64,000 nt of DNA from Azadirachta indica. Its lineage: Eukaryota; Streptophyta; Magnoliopsida; Sapindales; Meliaceae. The notes below the pieces were generated by a model that saw only the letters and a list, made by a program, of their open reading frames with translations, did not search any database and was not told the DNA's origin. A program made the position numbers and the translations under genes. Location: assembly GCA_022749755.1 (NCBI GenBank), contig CM040446.1, forward strand, positions 13,912,367 to 13,976,366, given 5' to 3'. Shown one piece after another: positions 12,431-24,227 of the stretch. Position 1 is the first letter of the stretch. Each line of letters begins with the position of its first letter.

Positions 12431-13265
12431 ATGGCAACATCAACAACTCCCACGTCCCTAACCATAGATTCTGCTTTGCTTGCTGTTGTCAAATATATTC
12501 CTAACATCTCTAAAATTGAAATGTTTGGGGAAACCAATTTCAAATGATAGAGGGACCAGATTTATAATACTTTGGACGTTCTCAACCTTGCTACTTATTT
12601 AACACAACCACTACCAGATGCTGCCTAAGAAAATTATCAAGCATGGGTTAGGGGCAATAAGATATGTCGCAATGCTATTTTGAATACCATTTCTAACGAG
12701 TTATATGATGTTTATTCTCTCTATGACAAAACACAAAAAATTTGGGCATCTTTGAAGAAAAAATATATCATTGAAGATGCAGGTGCCCAAAATATGTTAT
12801 AGCCAACTTCTTGGATTTCAAGATGGTAGAAGACAAGCCAGTCATCACTCAAATACATGACTACCATTTGCTGATCAATGATCTAAAGAATGAGCAAATT
12901 ACTCTTCCTGAATCATTCCTTGCTGGATGCTTGATTGAGAAATTGCCTGACTCTTGGAAAGATTACAAGAAGAGTAATAAACACAAGAAGAAGCAAATGA
13001 CATTGGAGAATGTGATTGTTCACATTCGGATTGAAGAAAAGAATAGGCTAAAGGAGCAAGAAGATAAGGTTAAGGAAATTCGTTCAAAAGCTAATGTTGT
13101 TCAAGATACCGCACCTCTTATCAAGAGGAAAAAAGTGGATAATAAAAAATCCATAAACAAAAAGAAACCAACATTCAAGAAAAAGGGAAATTGCTTTATG
13201 TGTGGCAAGCATGACCATTATGCTATTGAATGTAGGTTCAGAAAGGGCGATAAAAAAATCTTCTA
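12431..13265 (+). pseudogene. Copia gag, broken
   Basis: Starts MATSTTPTSLTIDSALLAV, typical of copia gag N-termini, 15 bp after the 5' LTR. Two adjacent stops (TGA TAG at about 12545) replace what should be an Arg/Lys-Trp before RDQIYNTLDVLNLATYL; another stop follows QPLPDAA and another follows AQNML. The open tail (12811-13266) ends in a CX2CX4HX4C zinc knuckle, CFMCGKHDHYAIEC, the nucleocapsid RNA-binding motif. CGA to TGA and TGG to TAG changes would fit deamination of methylated DNA. Confidence 0.9.
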
Positions 13266-13305
13266 AGGCCAATGTGGTTAAAAGAGAAGATGTGTTGCTG
13301 CTATT

Positions 13306-13491
13306 GTGGTTTCTCAAGCAAATAAGGTTGCTAGTGAGAAACAAGATTGGATTATTGATTCTGGTGCTTCCAAGCACATATATGGGAATCGAAACTCATT
13401 TTTTTATTACACTCAATTGAGTGAAGAACAAGTTTTCCTTGGAGATTCTCATTCTGCTCTAGTTGTAGGAAAAGGAAAAGCCATCTTCTAA
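13306..13491 (+). pseudogene. Copia aspartic protease fragment
   Basis: The frame shifts after the zinc knuckle and reads DWIIDSGASKHIYGN, with the catalytic DSGA motif of copia proteases, followed by VFLGDSHSALVVGKGKA, the conserved second strand. It stops at 13491. Downstream pieces (FLSNVLYVPNIKYNLVYV, 13515-13570) continue the protease/integrase spacer in another frame. Confidence 0.85.
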
Positions 13492-13758
13492 AATTAACTT
13501 CTAGAAAAATTCTTTTCTTGAGTAATGTGCTTTATGTTCCAAATATAAAATACAATTTAGTGTATGTTTATATTCTTGGAAAATCAAATGTTAAGGTCTC
13601 TTTTGAGGGAGATAAAGTTGTAATGTTCAAGAATGGCATGTTCATTGGAAAAAAGGTATTGTTCCAATGATTTATTCAAGTCTAATTCATAGTGATCTTG
13701 GTGATTTTAAACAGACAATGACAAGAGAGGCAAAAGGTTTTATACAAAATTATATTTA

Positions 13759-14154
13759 TTGAGAAATAAAGATGAAGCATTTGAAAAATTCTTAGTTTAT
13801 AAGAATAAAGTTGAAAATCAACTTGGAAAAAAAATTAAAAGATTGACATTCGACAGAGGTGGTGAATATAAGTCTAATATGCTTTATAAATTTTGTGAAA
13901 ATCATGGCATAATACATAAAATTACACCTCCTTACTCTCCAGAGTCAAATGCAGTAGTTGAAAGGAAAAATAGAATTTTGAAAGAGATGATGAATTCTCT
14001 ATTAGTAAGTTCTGGAGCATCGTGGAATTTGTGGGGGGAGGCAATTTTAACTGCCTGCCATTTACAAAATAGAATACCTTATAAACAAATAGGAAATACA
14101 TCTGATGAGTTATGGAAAGGTCATAGGTCTAATTTAACATATCTCAAAGTGTGA
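13759..14154 (+). pseudogene. Copia integrase core fragment
   Basis: The frame reads RLTFDRGGEYKSN, carrying a catalytic Asp, then ITPPYSPESNAVVERKNRIL with the catalytic Glu, and CHLQNRIPYK. The N-terminal zinc-binding HHCC part is missing or unreadable, and the frame stops at 14154 before the GPKTIDCMFIGYAQN block at about 14205-14250, which continues in another frame. Confidence 0.88.
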
Positions 14155-14498
14155 GAGTGTTTAGCAGAGGTTTTAATTTCAGATCCTAAGAGAAGTAGAA
14201 TAGGACCTAAAACTATTGATTGTATGTTTATAGGGTATGCTCAAAATAGTGCAGTATACAGATTTTTTATTCTTGAAGATAAAGGAAAGATATTTGATGC
14301 AAGTACTATTATAGAATTTAAAGTTATAGAATTTTTAAGAATATTTTTCCTAAGAAAAATCCTACCGATTCTCAAAATTATAATCAAATAATCTAAAAAG
14401 ATTTTCAAGGAAATCCTCCTGAGAGCTCAGATGTTAAATTAAGGAGAAGTAAGAGAATAAGAAAGGCTACTAGTTTTGGTAGTGATTTTTATGTCTTT

Positions 14499-15500
14499 GT
14501 GACTGAAAATGACCCTCAAACATATGAAGAAGCTATGACTTCTCTTGATGCTTTATTTTGGAAGGAAGCAATAAACAATGAGTTAGATTCAATCATAAGT
14601 AATCATGTTTGGGAACTTGTTGATTTACCTCCTAATACTAAACCAATTGGTTGTAAATGGATTTTCAAGAGAAAACTAAAAGCTGATGGGTCCATTGATA
14701 AGTATAAGGCAAGATTAGTTGCCAAAGGTTTTACTCAAAAGAAAAACATAGATTATTTTGATACTTATACACCTATAACTAGAATTGCATCCATCAGAGT
14801 TCTAATCGCTTTAGCGTCGGTGTATAATTTGTTTATACATCAAATGGATGTGAAAATAGCATGTTTGAATGGTGATTTGGAAAAATAAATATATATAACA
14901 CAACTAGAAGGTTGTATAGTTTTAGATTCTAAGCATAAGTTTTGTAAACTTGTGAAATCCTTATATAGATTAAAACAAGCACCAAAACAGTGGCATGAAA
15001 AATTTTATCAGGTTTTAGTATCAAATGGATATCTGATAAATGATTCAAATAAATGTGTTTATTTTAAATCATTTGATACTAATAATTTTGTGATAATTTG
15101 TTTGTATATTGATGACATGCTTATTTTTAGTCCTAGTATGGAAGTGATAAATAAGACTAAAAATTTTCTTGCTTCTAATTTTGATATGAAAGATATGGGA
15201 GAAACAAGTGTTATTCTTGGCATCAAGATAATAAAAAAAAATAACGGTCTTATGTTATCACAAGAACACTATATAGAGAAATTTTTAAAGAAGTTTGGAT
15301 ATTATGAGTATAAGCCAGTATCAACTCCATACGATGCAAATATCCAACTTAAAAAAAATTACGAACATAGTATTAATCAAACGATATATACTCAAATAAT
15401 TGGTAGTTTTATGTACTTGATGAACAGTACAAAGCCAGATATTGCGTATACTGTTAGGAGATTGAGCAGATATATTCAAAATCCTAATAAGGATCATTAG
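14499..15500 (+). pseudogene. Copia reverse transcriptase, one stop
   Basis: Reads from EAINNELDSIISNHVWELVD through KYKARLVAKGFTQ to HQMDVKIACLNGDLEK, then a TAA at 14886. It resumes as LVKSLYRLKQAPKQWHEKFY and contains the catalytic LYIDDMLIF box (about 15103-15130) and the ...YLMNSTKPDIAYTVRRLSRY block. Only the stop at 14886 and a stop at 15498 interrupt it, so it is the best preserved part of the element. Confidence 0.93.
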
Positions 15501-16031
15501 GTTGCTTTAGAAAGACTTGCAAGGTACTGAAAAGGTACATTAAATTTTAGGCTTTCGTTTGCTAGAGATCCACCAGTATTAGAAGGTTTTTTTTATGCTA
15601 ATTGGATATCTGAATCCAATGAAATTAAATTCAAGTTAAGGAGCAGTCTCATGGAAATCTTCCAAGCAAACTTGTATAGCTCGTTCAAACATAGAGTCCG
15701 AGCTAATTGCCTTAGAGAAGGCATGTACAGAAGCTGAGTGGTTAAGAAACTTCTTAGCTGATCTTCTCATTTGTGATCACCCTCCTACATCTATTTCAAT
15801 AAATTGTAATTGTCAAGCTGCTATAACTAAGGCTAAAAGCAAAATATATCATGGGAAAATTAGACACATATGTTTGAGACATAGTATTATTAAGTAGCTG
15901 CTAGAATATAGTGTTGTAAGCTTAGATTTTGTAAAGTGAGAGATGAATTTGGCTGATCCTCTGACTAAACCACTAAATAGTAGGTTAATGGAACGAATGT
16001 TGAGGGGGATGAGACTTCTACCTAGAACATA
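15501..16031 (+). pseudogene. Copia RNase H, frameshifted
   Basis: Frame-hopping translation gives ALERLARY (stop), then [37 protein letters not shown] and finally NLADPLTKPLNSRLMERM at about 15945-16000, the usual copia pol end. Several stops (e.g. IIK*LLEY) show it is dead. Confidence 0.85.
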
Positions 16032-16494
16032 AGGGAAAAGTTATAGGAACCCCACCTATGTGATTAGAGATCCCATGAAGTAAGTTCACAGGAGTAATAA
16101 CAAGTTACTTGTTGTCTTGAGGTACTATCATTCAACATATTTGAGTCCTCCATATGATTAGATAGTAAATACTACATTGAAAAGGATGAGCTTTTATGTT
16201 GTCTTGAGTTACTATATGATTGGAGATCCTCTGACTAAACCACTAAATAGTAGGTTAGTGGAACGAATGTTGAGGGGGATGAGACTTCTACCTAGAACAT
16301 AAGGGAAAAGTGATAGGAACCCCACCTATGTGATTAGAGATCCCATGAAGTAAGTTCACAAGGGTAATAACAAGTTACTTGTTGTCTTGAGTTACTATCA
16401 TTCAACATATTTGAGTCCTTCATATGATTAGATAGTAAATACTACATTGAAAAGGATGAGCTTTTATGCTCTTAATGAACTCCATAACCCAAAA
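15955..16494 (+). repeat. 270-bp tandem duplication inside the copia element
   Basis: Sequence starting GATCCTCTGACTAAACC at 15955 recurs at 16225, exactly 270 bp later, with only a few substitutions (for example TTAATGG/TTAGTGG and TTATAGG/TGATAGG). The copies are alike to about 16468, where the second continues into unique DNA. The repeat duplicates the last codons of RNase H plus adjacent non-coding DNA. Related GAGATCCC text inside the unit may have served as microhomology. Confidence 0.9.
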
Positions 16495-16859
16495 ATTGGA
16501 TGATGGCATGTTTAACTGTAAGATATGCTTGATGGAGGGTTCACCTAAATGAGTGTGAAATTGGGTCGATTCCTATGAGAGTTAGGCGGACATCTCTAAA
16601 GTACTCATGATTACTAAGATAGCACAGGGTCATGAAAGTGCAAAACCGCAGAACAACAAAAGGAATAAAATTAAACATAATGTGAGCTATTTATTCACTG
16701 ATTCACATCAAAAGAGCTATAGTTCATAGAAATTAGTTATATTTCACCTAATTCTTGTGAGACACAATTAATATGTTCAATGACTGATTCATAGCCTGAT
16801 AAGCACCAGTTCATTTGTATTAAATTTGTTATCAAATGGTGATGTATTAAAAGTGTAAA

Positions 16860-16877
16860 ATTTAATATGTGGGGGAT
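16860..16877 (+). other. Polypurine tract of the copia element
   Basis: Purine-rich GTGGGGGA immediately before the 3' LTR start TGTTATAAA at 16878. This is the expected position and composition of the plus-strand primer for reverse transcription. Confidence 0.75.
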
Positions 16878-17460
16878 TGTTATAAATTTATGTAGTATTT
16901 TAAAATACTAAAATCCCACATTGGTTAGTTATAAGACTTTAAAGAATTTTTATATGAAAACAAAATTAGAGTAAGTTAACAAACCAACTAATGGGATTCC
17001 TTCACGCACAAGGCAGGTCGACTCAAGCCCAATCTTGGGGTTTGGTCTGAAAAACGTTTAATGCGCATCGTCGCACGCAGGGGGACACCCCCCCTCCCCC
17101 CCCAACCCCAAACTAGTGCGCGTTTAAGTGGCGGCTGTCTGAATAGTTGCCACTTGCCTATAAATACATATCTAATCTAACATTTTATTCATTCTTTTTC
17201 ATTCTTCCTCCTTGCTCTCAAAACATATTCTGCTAGAACAAAGCATCACCGTGCAATATCGTCTTCCTTCTTCGACATTGTTTTACCCTCGTTGTATTTG
17301 ATTTGCAGGCTTACAGTGAATCCTATCATTGTATCTTAGAGTTATACTGCCGTCAGACCTTCCTGCAGTGGGATATTATCTTAAAAGGGCAGAAATAGCT
17401 TTGAGGATAGTGCTTTTGTACGCCTTGACGATTACGAATTCTTCTAGAGCTTTTTCAACA
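16878..17460 (+). repeat. Copia 3' LTR
   Basis: Aligns with the 5' LTR from TGTTATAAATTTATG to TTTTTCAACA, with scattered substitutions and length differences, mainly around the C-rich run near 17090-17105 and a deletion of the GTGTGTGGGATGGG part. TATAAAT is kept (17159-17165). Confidence 0.92.
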
Positions 17461-19217
17461 ATATATACATAGAGAGAGAGAGAGAGAGAGAGAGGAGGAG
17501 GGAGGGAACCGTAGGTGGCGTGGCTCCGCCATCTCTTTAATTTACTTCGAACAAATCAAAGAGATGTTCACGTAAAGCCATAAACTACTATTCTGCTTAC
17601 GAAAAGACAAATCTTAAATCACCTATTTCCTCCCTTTCTTCACACACGCGCGTATATATTACTAATTATGAAGAATAATTAATTAACTTTAGATTAATTA
17701 GTAGATATCTATTTAATAATTAAGATCAAACCAATAACTGGTTGTGAAAGTCAAATCAACCCACTGTTCAACTTCAAACAATTAATTTTCTGGCGGCAAC
17801 TAATGTTATTTAATTTTCTAAAGTTTTGATGATAACTTGGAGTAATTAGCACAAAATGCATTAATGATTTGGGTAATATTGGTGTTTTATTAGCTTTTTT
17901 TTTTTTTTTAAAGCGTGGACGGTTGTAATTTTTAAAATACGGATTTGATTGTACATGTTTTCAAAATACAATAATTCTGCAAAAAGAGAGATGGAGATGG
18001 AATTAATAATGAATGGGAGGATGGAGTGGAGTGGAGTGGAGGGGCCGGTTTCACTTTGTAATGTGTGATTTGCCGGAGAAAAAGGGACGTGGAAATTATG
18101 AGAAAGCCGAAGGAATCGTAATCCAAAAGACTAAAAAGTACTCCTCCAACTTATATAAATACTATATATATATATATATGACAGACACAGAGAGTCACAG
18201 TTGCTTGCATGCATGCCAGCTTTAAAAGTGTTGATATATATATATATATATATATCCCATTGTGATGCCTGCATATCGATCAGTTTCTGCAATATCCGTC
18301 TCAGTTATCAATCATATCCTCAATTAAATATAGCTCAGTAACTTAACCCAAAGATTATAACGCTTTAGCTTGATAGCTAATTGGAACATACGTGCAATTT
18401 CGCATGCAAGGAACTTGAATAATTGTTGGGAAATGATTTGATTGATTTGGAACGAACTGGTATTGGTTTTGTAAAAGCAAAGAGCTAGATATATAATGGC
18501 AGCTTTATTCTTCTGTAAAAGCTAATAATCGATCCCACTGTATATATATACATAATTAACCCAAGGCAAGGCAAGGCAAGGCAAGATAAGAATCGTAGTC
18601 CACATAGGGTTGTCATTTTCTACGGTTAGACTCTAAAAGTAGTTGTTTTCTTGTACTGATGAGACAACAAAAGGACATGAGATGCATGTTGGATAACTTT
18701 ACAATGTGATCATGACTGAAAAACCAAGAGAATAATGCACCCACACAAGTCCTGCCAAACTCTAAGCACCAAATTCCAACATTAATTAATTAATTGCTGT
18801 ATATTAGTATATAATGAATCGTAGTCGGCAAGTCCCAATTCTCTTAATTTGAACAAACATTCTCAATATATGATTCTGCAGTATCATTAATTTTGGTTAA
18901 TTTATGTATGGTAAGTTAATTGCAAGCATGAAGCATGTGGTGTTTAATAATAGCAACTGTTCAAGTAAAGCGTTGATAGGAATTAGTAAAAGTTGTTTCG
19001 AAAAAGGAATTTTGCATAAGGCTGATCGTGAATTGAAGTGGTAGCTACTGTATCCATTTTGCAGCACTTAAACGAGAGAATAGAGATAATGCCGCAGCTG
19101 CTGGTTACAAGAACCGATGTAGCATGCAGATGTCAGTCATATCACACTTGAAATATTTCTCTCTTTTTTTTTTTTCTTCTTTTTCAAAAAAAGTAAAGAA
19201 AGAATGTTTGTTTCTTT
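17461..19217. other. Intergenic DNA with simple repeats
   Basis: No gene seen. Simple repeats include (GA)n at about 17471-17492, GGAGTGGAGTGGAGTGGAG at about 18021-18041, TA runs at about 18165-18178 and 18234-18255, and an AAGGC pentamer repeated about five times at about 18561-18587. Confidence 0.55.
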
Positions 19218-20660
19218 GTTATTATTTGATCTAATACGTGATACTCTCCTGTTATTTTAGAAACACTTTAAATTTTTTTTTTTGTTAATTGACAGAATTA
19301 AATAAAATTATATATAAATTTTTAAAATTTAGTGTATTAATTTAAATAATTTCAATAATTTAAAAAATACTCATAAAAATTTTAATTTATTAAAAAAAAA
19401 TAATAATTATATTCTTGTATAATAGTAATTAGTTAAAAACTTATTAGTAACTTCCAATTGAAAATAAATAATAAAATAATAATATATTTATTTTATAACA
19501 CATTAATAACTAAATATTTTTTAATATATTATAAATAAAATATAAGTTTATTCATTTTTACAATATATTAACAATTCAATATTAATTAGGTATTAGAAAA
19601 TAAATAGAATAAATCATAAATAAATACTAATCTATAAATAAAATATATTATATTACAATATTTATAATTATATATAATAATAACTATTGTATTATAATAT
19701 AATTATAAAATTTTACAATATATTAGCCGTTCAATATTATGCAGATATTATAAAATAAATAAAATAAATTATATAGTTAATATTTTATTTATTTTTTAGC
19801 TAACTACTATTAATTTTTTTTTTTACTAATTACAATTAAATAAGAATATAATTGTTATTTTTTAATAAAAATTGGACCTTTTTATATACAATAATAATTT
19901 TCATAATTAAAAAAATGATATTTTAAACTAAAAGAATAGATTTCACAACTAAAAAATACTTAAAAGTAAATTTTTTTACGAAAATGTAAAATATATAGTA
20001 ATATGATATAATATTATCATATCAATTTATATAAATAGATTTGTATATGTAATAGTAATGATATGATATATATTTTTTTTAATATATTATTATTTATATG
20101 TATTAGTCAATATAAATAATATTTTTTCATATTAAATATTAAATAAAAATATTATAAATTATTCTTTGAATAAAAATTTATCTAAAATTTTGAATTTTTT
20201 CACACATAGTAAATTTATCTAAATATTAAATGAAATTGAAAGATCAATTTTATAAATTTCAAAATAAATAAAATATTTAATATTTTATTTATTTTGAAAT
20301 TTATAAAATTGATCTTTTAATTTGTAAATATCATGCTAAAAAAATTCAAAGTTTAAATATATTTATGTTCAAAAGATAATTTATAAATTAGTTATTAATA
20401 TGTTCTAAAATAAAATAGATTATTTTATTATTTATATTTAATTAGGAGTTGAAAATAATTTTTTATCTAATTACTATTATATAAGGGTATAATTATTATT
20501 TTAATAAAATAAAATTTTTATGAATATTTTTAAAATTATTGAGATTATTTAAGTTAATAAGGTATATAATTTTATTTAATTCTGTCAGCTAATAGAAGAA
20601 AAATTTAAGATATTTTTAAAATAATGAAAAAAATATCATAATATTAAGTCAAATAACGGG
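19218..20660. mobile_element. 1.4-kb long-inverted-repeat (foldback) element
   Basis: The left side (about 19218-19560) and the reverse complement of the right side (about 20660-20340) align over more than 300 bp. Shared landmarks include GACAGAATTAAATAAAATTATATA, AATAATTTCAATAATTT, TCATAAAAATTTTA, TATAATAGTAATTAG and the outer TTATTTGA ends. Another segment near 19805-19870 is a further inverted copy of 19380-19440. The whole is over 85% A/T and non-coding. It looks like a non-autonomous DNA transposon with long terminal inverted repeats; a transcript could fold into a long hairpin. Confidence 0.75.
20235..20321. repeat. Near-perfect 87-bp palindrome
   Basis: Two ~43-bp arms (ATTGAAAGATCAATTTTATA... 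and its inverse) meet with almost no spacer and show about one mismatch. It lies inside the foldback element, toward its right arm. Such a sequence can extrude as a cruciform. Confidence 0.85.
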
Positions 20661-22271
20661 ATGAATTGGGTATTAATTCCTAAAAATAAATGTTATTTTG
20701 GTAGGTAGAATTAACACAAGGGAACGTAGTCACATGCAGTATTCAAAACGACTAGTCATGCTGATGCTTTGGTTGGAATTGCCGTTACTAAAAATTACAC
20801 GCAATAACGATAAGTAGTAAAATTTCTGTTTTTATTTCGCACAACGAAACTCAGACAAAAACTGATGAAGTAGCTGAAAAGGAAGATATAATAGTCTGAA
20901 AAGCAAATCGCATAATGAAATTTGTGACAGACGGAAATCGATGTCGATAGCTCTTTTCCCCAAATACTCTACTTCAATTTCAAAATAAGTTTCGCTCTCC
21001 CTAATACACCTGATCAACAACAGCTCATGTTATAGACTGTACTTTCGGCAAATATCTCACCTATTTTATCTTTGTTAATTCACCAAACTAACAATACAAG
21101 CAAGCAGATTGAGGATTAAAAGGTTGCAGTAAAATGGACATTGCAAAAAATTTTAAAAATACAGCAGAAAAACAAAGGAATTGGGCTAAAAATCTGCAAA
21201 ATTTTCTATGTACTCTTTTTTTTTTTTTTTCTCCTAACAAGAGATTTACATGTGTATCACATTAATTAGTATATATTAAATATGGTAAAAATAACCAAAC
21301 TCATAACTCATAACTATAGTAAAGACTAACCAAACTCAAATTAATTGATATTTTATTTGTATATGATACCCAAAAAAAAAAAAAGAGTCATCACGTCAAC
21401 ATCAACAACTCAAATATCATTATATAATCAATGGGTACGTACGGACTTGTAATTATAATAAAAAAAAGTATATAAAACATTTATACAGATATCAAACTTT
21501 AGATTATATCATGTGGGATGTGGTGGGACTGATAAAAAAGGCTGCAGTTTCTCAGATAGACAGATAGCAGTGCGTTCTTTGATATCGTGAACAATATCAT
21601 CGGTTTCGATCAAGCGAAAAGCCGAATATACTTGAATTAATTGCTCTTGTTTGTCACTTTGTCATTGCTGAACCATGCAAGATCTCTTATTCAATTATTG
21701 ATCCCTAGCATTACGTTCGTGCAAGCTGGTAAATCCTCTAATTAACCCTACCTAGATCACGCTAATAACTATGAAGAATCAATTGAACTATGTGTGGATC
21801 GATCATGAATTATATCCAAGATGATTCCAATATTCTTATGCAAAAGCTTGAAACTGAGCGGTACCCTCAAGGGTTACATACACAGTACCCCTCGTGCGCG
21901 TGGAAAAGTTGCAACATAATAATAATAATAATACTGATAATAGTATCCTTTGTGTAAAGAGGAAAATGATCACAGTTATAGCTTACGCTTGGCAACTGTT
22001 GAATGGGTCCTCATTCTTCCTCGTTCACATATAAATCTAGGGAATAGAGATGGGAGTGACTAGAAAATGAAAGTGGAACGTAGATTTGCTTTGCCTTTTC
22101 TTTTACTGAAGGGTGATCTCAAGGAAAGCTAAAGTGAAACAGATCAACAGGGCCCCTCACGTCACTCCTTTGAGCACTGTAAGTGGTTTAGTATTGTGCT
22201 CTCCATGCACGTACGATCCATTTTGTGTAACTTGCTTGTGGATTAGACATTTCACACCTGTATCCAACTCT

Positions 22272-22274
<3 letters not shown>
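20661..22274. other. Intergenic DNA / upstream region of the MYB gene
   Basis: No coding sequence recognised. It contains poly-T and poly-A runs, an ATA/ATAATA repeat at about 21918-21935, and the distal promoter of the MYB gene that starts at 22379. Confidence 0.5.

Positions 22275-22307
<33 letters not shown>
22275..22307 (+). promoter_or_regulatory. (TA)n tract at the core-promoter position of the MYB gene
   Basis: A pure TA dinucleotide run ends 72 bp before the MYB start codon, where a TATA box would be expected; no other clear TATA box is nearer. The tract may therefore serve as the TATA element. This is inferred from position only. Confidence 0.45.
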
Positions 22308-22308
<1 letters not shown>

Positions 22309-22378
22309 TTCCCATAACTCTTCATTTCACCACAAAATTTAGGGTGAAACTTTTGACTATAGGGAGAGTAAGAGAGTA

Positions 22379-23325
22379 ATGGAAAATAAAGAAGCAAAAC
22401 AACAGCACAAGAGAGGCTTGTGGAAACCAGAGGAGGACTTGATTCTGAAAAATTATGTAGAGACTCACGGTGAGGGCAACTGGGCAGCTGTTTCCAGGAA
22501 ATCAGGTATAATTAATTAACGTACTTCTACATGATTAGTTCTCATTATCAATGTTCTATAAAACGGATATTAATGGTTCTCATTACATAAGCAATAGCAT
22601 TAAATTCTTTTCTTTTATTATTCTAACGATCGACTGTATTTCTTTCTCAGGTTTGATGAGAGGAGGGAAGAGCTGCAGACTGAGATGGAAGAATTACCTG
22701 AGACCAAACATAAAACGTGGTGGAATGTCTCAAGAGGAAGAAGACCTTATAATCAGAATGCATAAACTTATTGGCAACCGGTAATTAATTAGTATAAACT
22801 TCCATTTGCTTCTTGCTTAATTAGCTTCTGAATATATAATTATATATTATAATGGATCAATTAAGGATTTTCTAATTGTTATTCACTTAAATTTTTCTGA
22901 CATGTAGATGGTCACTGATTGCGGGTCGACTTCCTGGTCGAACCGACAATGAGGTGAAAAACTACTGGAATACCCATTTGAATAAGAAATGTCGTTCAGA
23001 GAAAAGAAAAGCAATTGACCTTGGCAGCAGCCAAAACAACGGTAACAGCAGCAACAAAAAACTCCCTAGACTGTGTGATTCTCAATCTCTTCCAATTTGT
23101 AGTGCAAGTACGAGAAACACCCTTCAAGGATTGGATGGAGATAATAAAGAAGAGAAAAATCTTGCTAATTGTGTATGGGCGGATGACAGTGGAGGAAGCA
23201 GCTTTTACTATGATGACATAGAAAGTGGACTGATACCTCCCAATAATGCAACATTTGTCTTTGACGATGAACCTTTCATTGCCTACCTGGATTCCTTTGT
23301 TGTTTTTGAGGCGTTCGAGAATTGA
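22379..23325 (+). CDS. MYB82: R2R3-MYB transcription factor, MYB82-like
   Basis: Three exons, 22379-22505, 22651-22780 and 22908-23325, give 224 residues. Introns sit at the usual R2R3-MYB positions (after RKS-G and inside GNR-W). R2 (about 13-63) starts [20 protein letters not shown] and R3 (about 66-116) contains the bHLH-binding signature [DE]Lx2[RK]x3Lx6Lx3R as [20 protein letters not shown]. The phrases [20 protein letters not shown] and [20 protein letters not shown] match my recollection of Arabidopsis MYB82, a nuclear regulator of trichome development that works with GL3-type bHLH proteins. The C-terminus is acidic and ends near a FVFDDEPF stretch comparable to the MYB82 tail. It converges on the TBC gene. 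The MYB call is firm; the MYB82 assignment rests on recalled sequence. Confidence 0.93.
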
Positions 23326-24227
23326 GCATAATCACTAATGCCTTAAGTGTCTTAATTTCAAGTCCTCATCGGTTAAATGGACCCCTATCGGTTAAGTCTA
23401 CCTATCTCTAGTGGTAGGGGCCTAGGGGGTTGCCTGTGCCTTTCCCTGTACCGTTGATTCTTGCACTATGATGTATATCATAATTGTTGTTGAGGATGAT
23501 TATGCTATATATGTAAAACGACGAGTTTTTCCTTTTTTTTTTTTTCTTATAATTTTTTTAAATTCTCTCTCTCGCTTGAAATGTATTGTTTTGTGGTGTG
23601 AAGGATCAGACTTTATCACGATACAACAATACCCCAGTCCAATCAAAGACTACATCACCGAAAAAGTGGAAAAAGAATGCTGAATGGATGCACTTCCACG
23701 CATGCCAAAAATTTTAAAAGGAAACGAATTACTGTAATTAAAGCACGCCGTGGGAGCGGTGGTATTCCCACGCGCGTGGAACTGGAACTGAAACTGAAAC
23801 TGAAACTGAAACCAGAACCCCAGCGGCCCAAGATTTAAAATTGATGTAGAGATCCGTACAAAATTAGCAGGCATGCGTTCCAACGTCAATTTTAAAGTTG
23901 GCATTTTCAGATAGTCCGTCTACCTTCTTAAACAAAGCCGACATCGTTCAAGAAATGACCGCAATTCCATGAAAATTGAAAGCTAATTTGAAAACCGACC
24001 AAGGGTCAAGTTCTGATAATTTATTACAAGGAAATGCAAAAATTAACAAAAAACTAAATAAATCGATAAGGTAAATGAAGCTAATTGGGGCTCTGGAAAT
24101 TAATTATGGTGTTCTATTGTGCTAAACACTGTCAAGAAAAATCAGCTAATTACATGATGAGGCAAATATCTCCAATAAAAATTGACAATACAAAGCAAAC
24201 GAATTGTTTCCGCAAAAGAGATTGTAT
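23326..24227. other. 3' flank between two convergent genes, with a hexamer repeat
   Basis: Holds the 3' ends of the MYB gene (+) and the TBC gene (-). A tandem hexamer, roughly AACTGA/AACTGG, runs about 23778-23813 and yields a spurious QFQFQF frame on the minus strand. No other gene seen. Confidence 0.55.

Larger units (their letters stand above)
11798..17460 (+). mobile_element. Ty1/copia LTR retrotransposon, structurally complete but inactive
   Basis: Two LTRs of about 618 and 583 bp begin TGTTATAAATTTATGTA and end CAACA, and are flanked by identical 5-bp ATATA (low complexity, so only supportive). Between them the order gag, protease, integrase, RT, RNase H is that of Ty1/copia. Every domain is recognisable but carries stops or frameshifts. 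The first ~105 bp of the two LTRs differ at about six places, so the insertion is not recent. A 270-bp tandem duplication lies in the 3' part, and about 870 bp without a recognised gene separates the end of pol from the polypurine tract. Confidence 0.95.
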
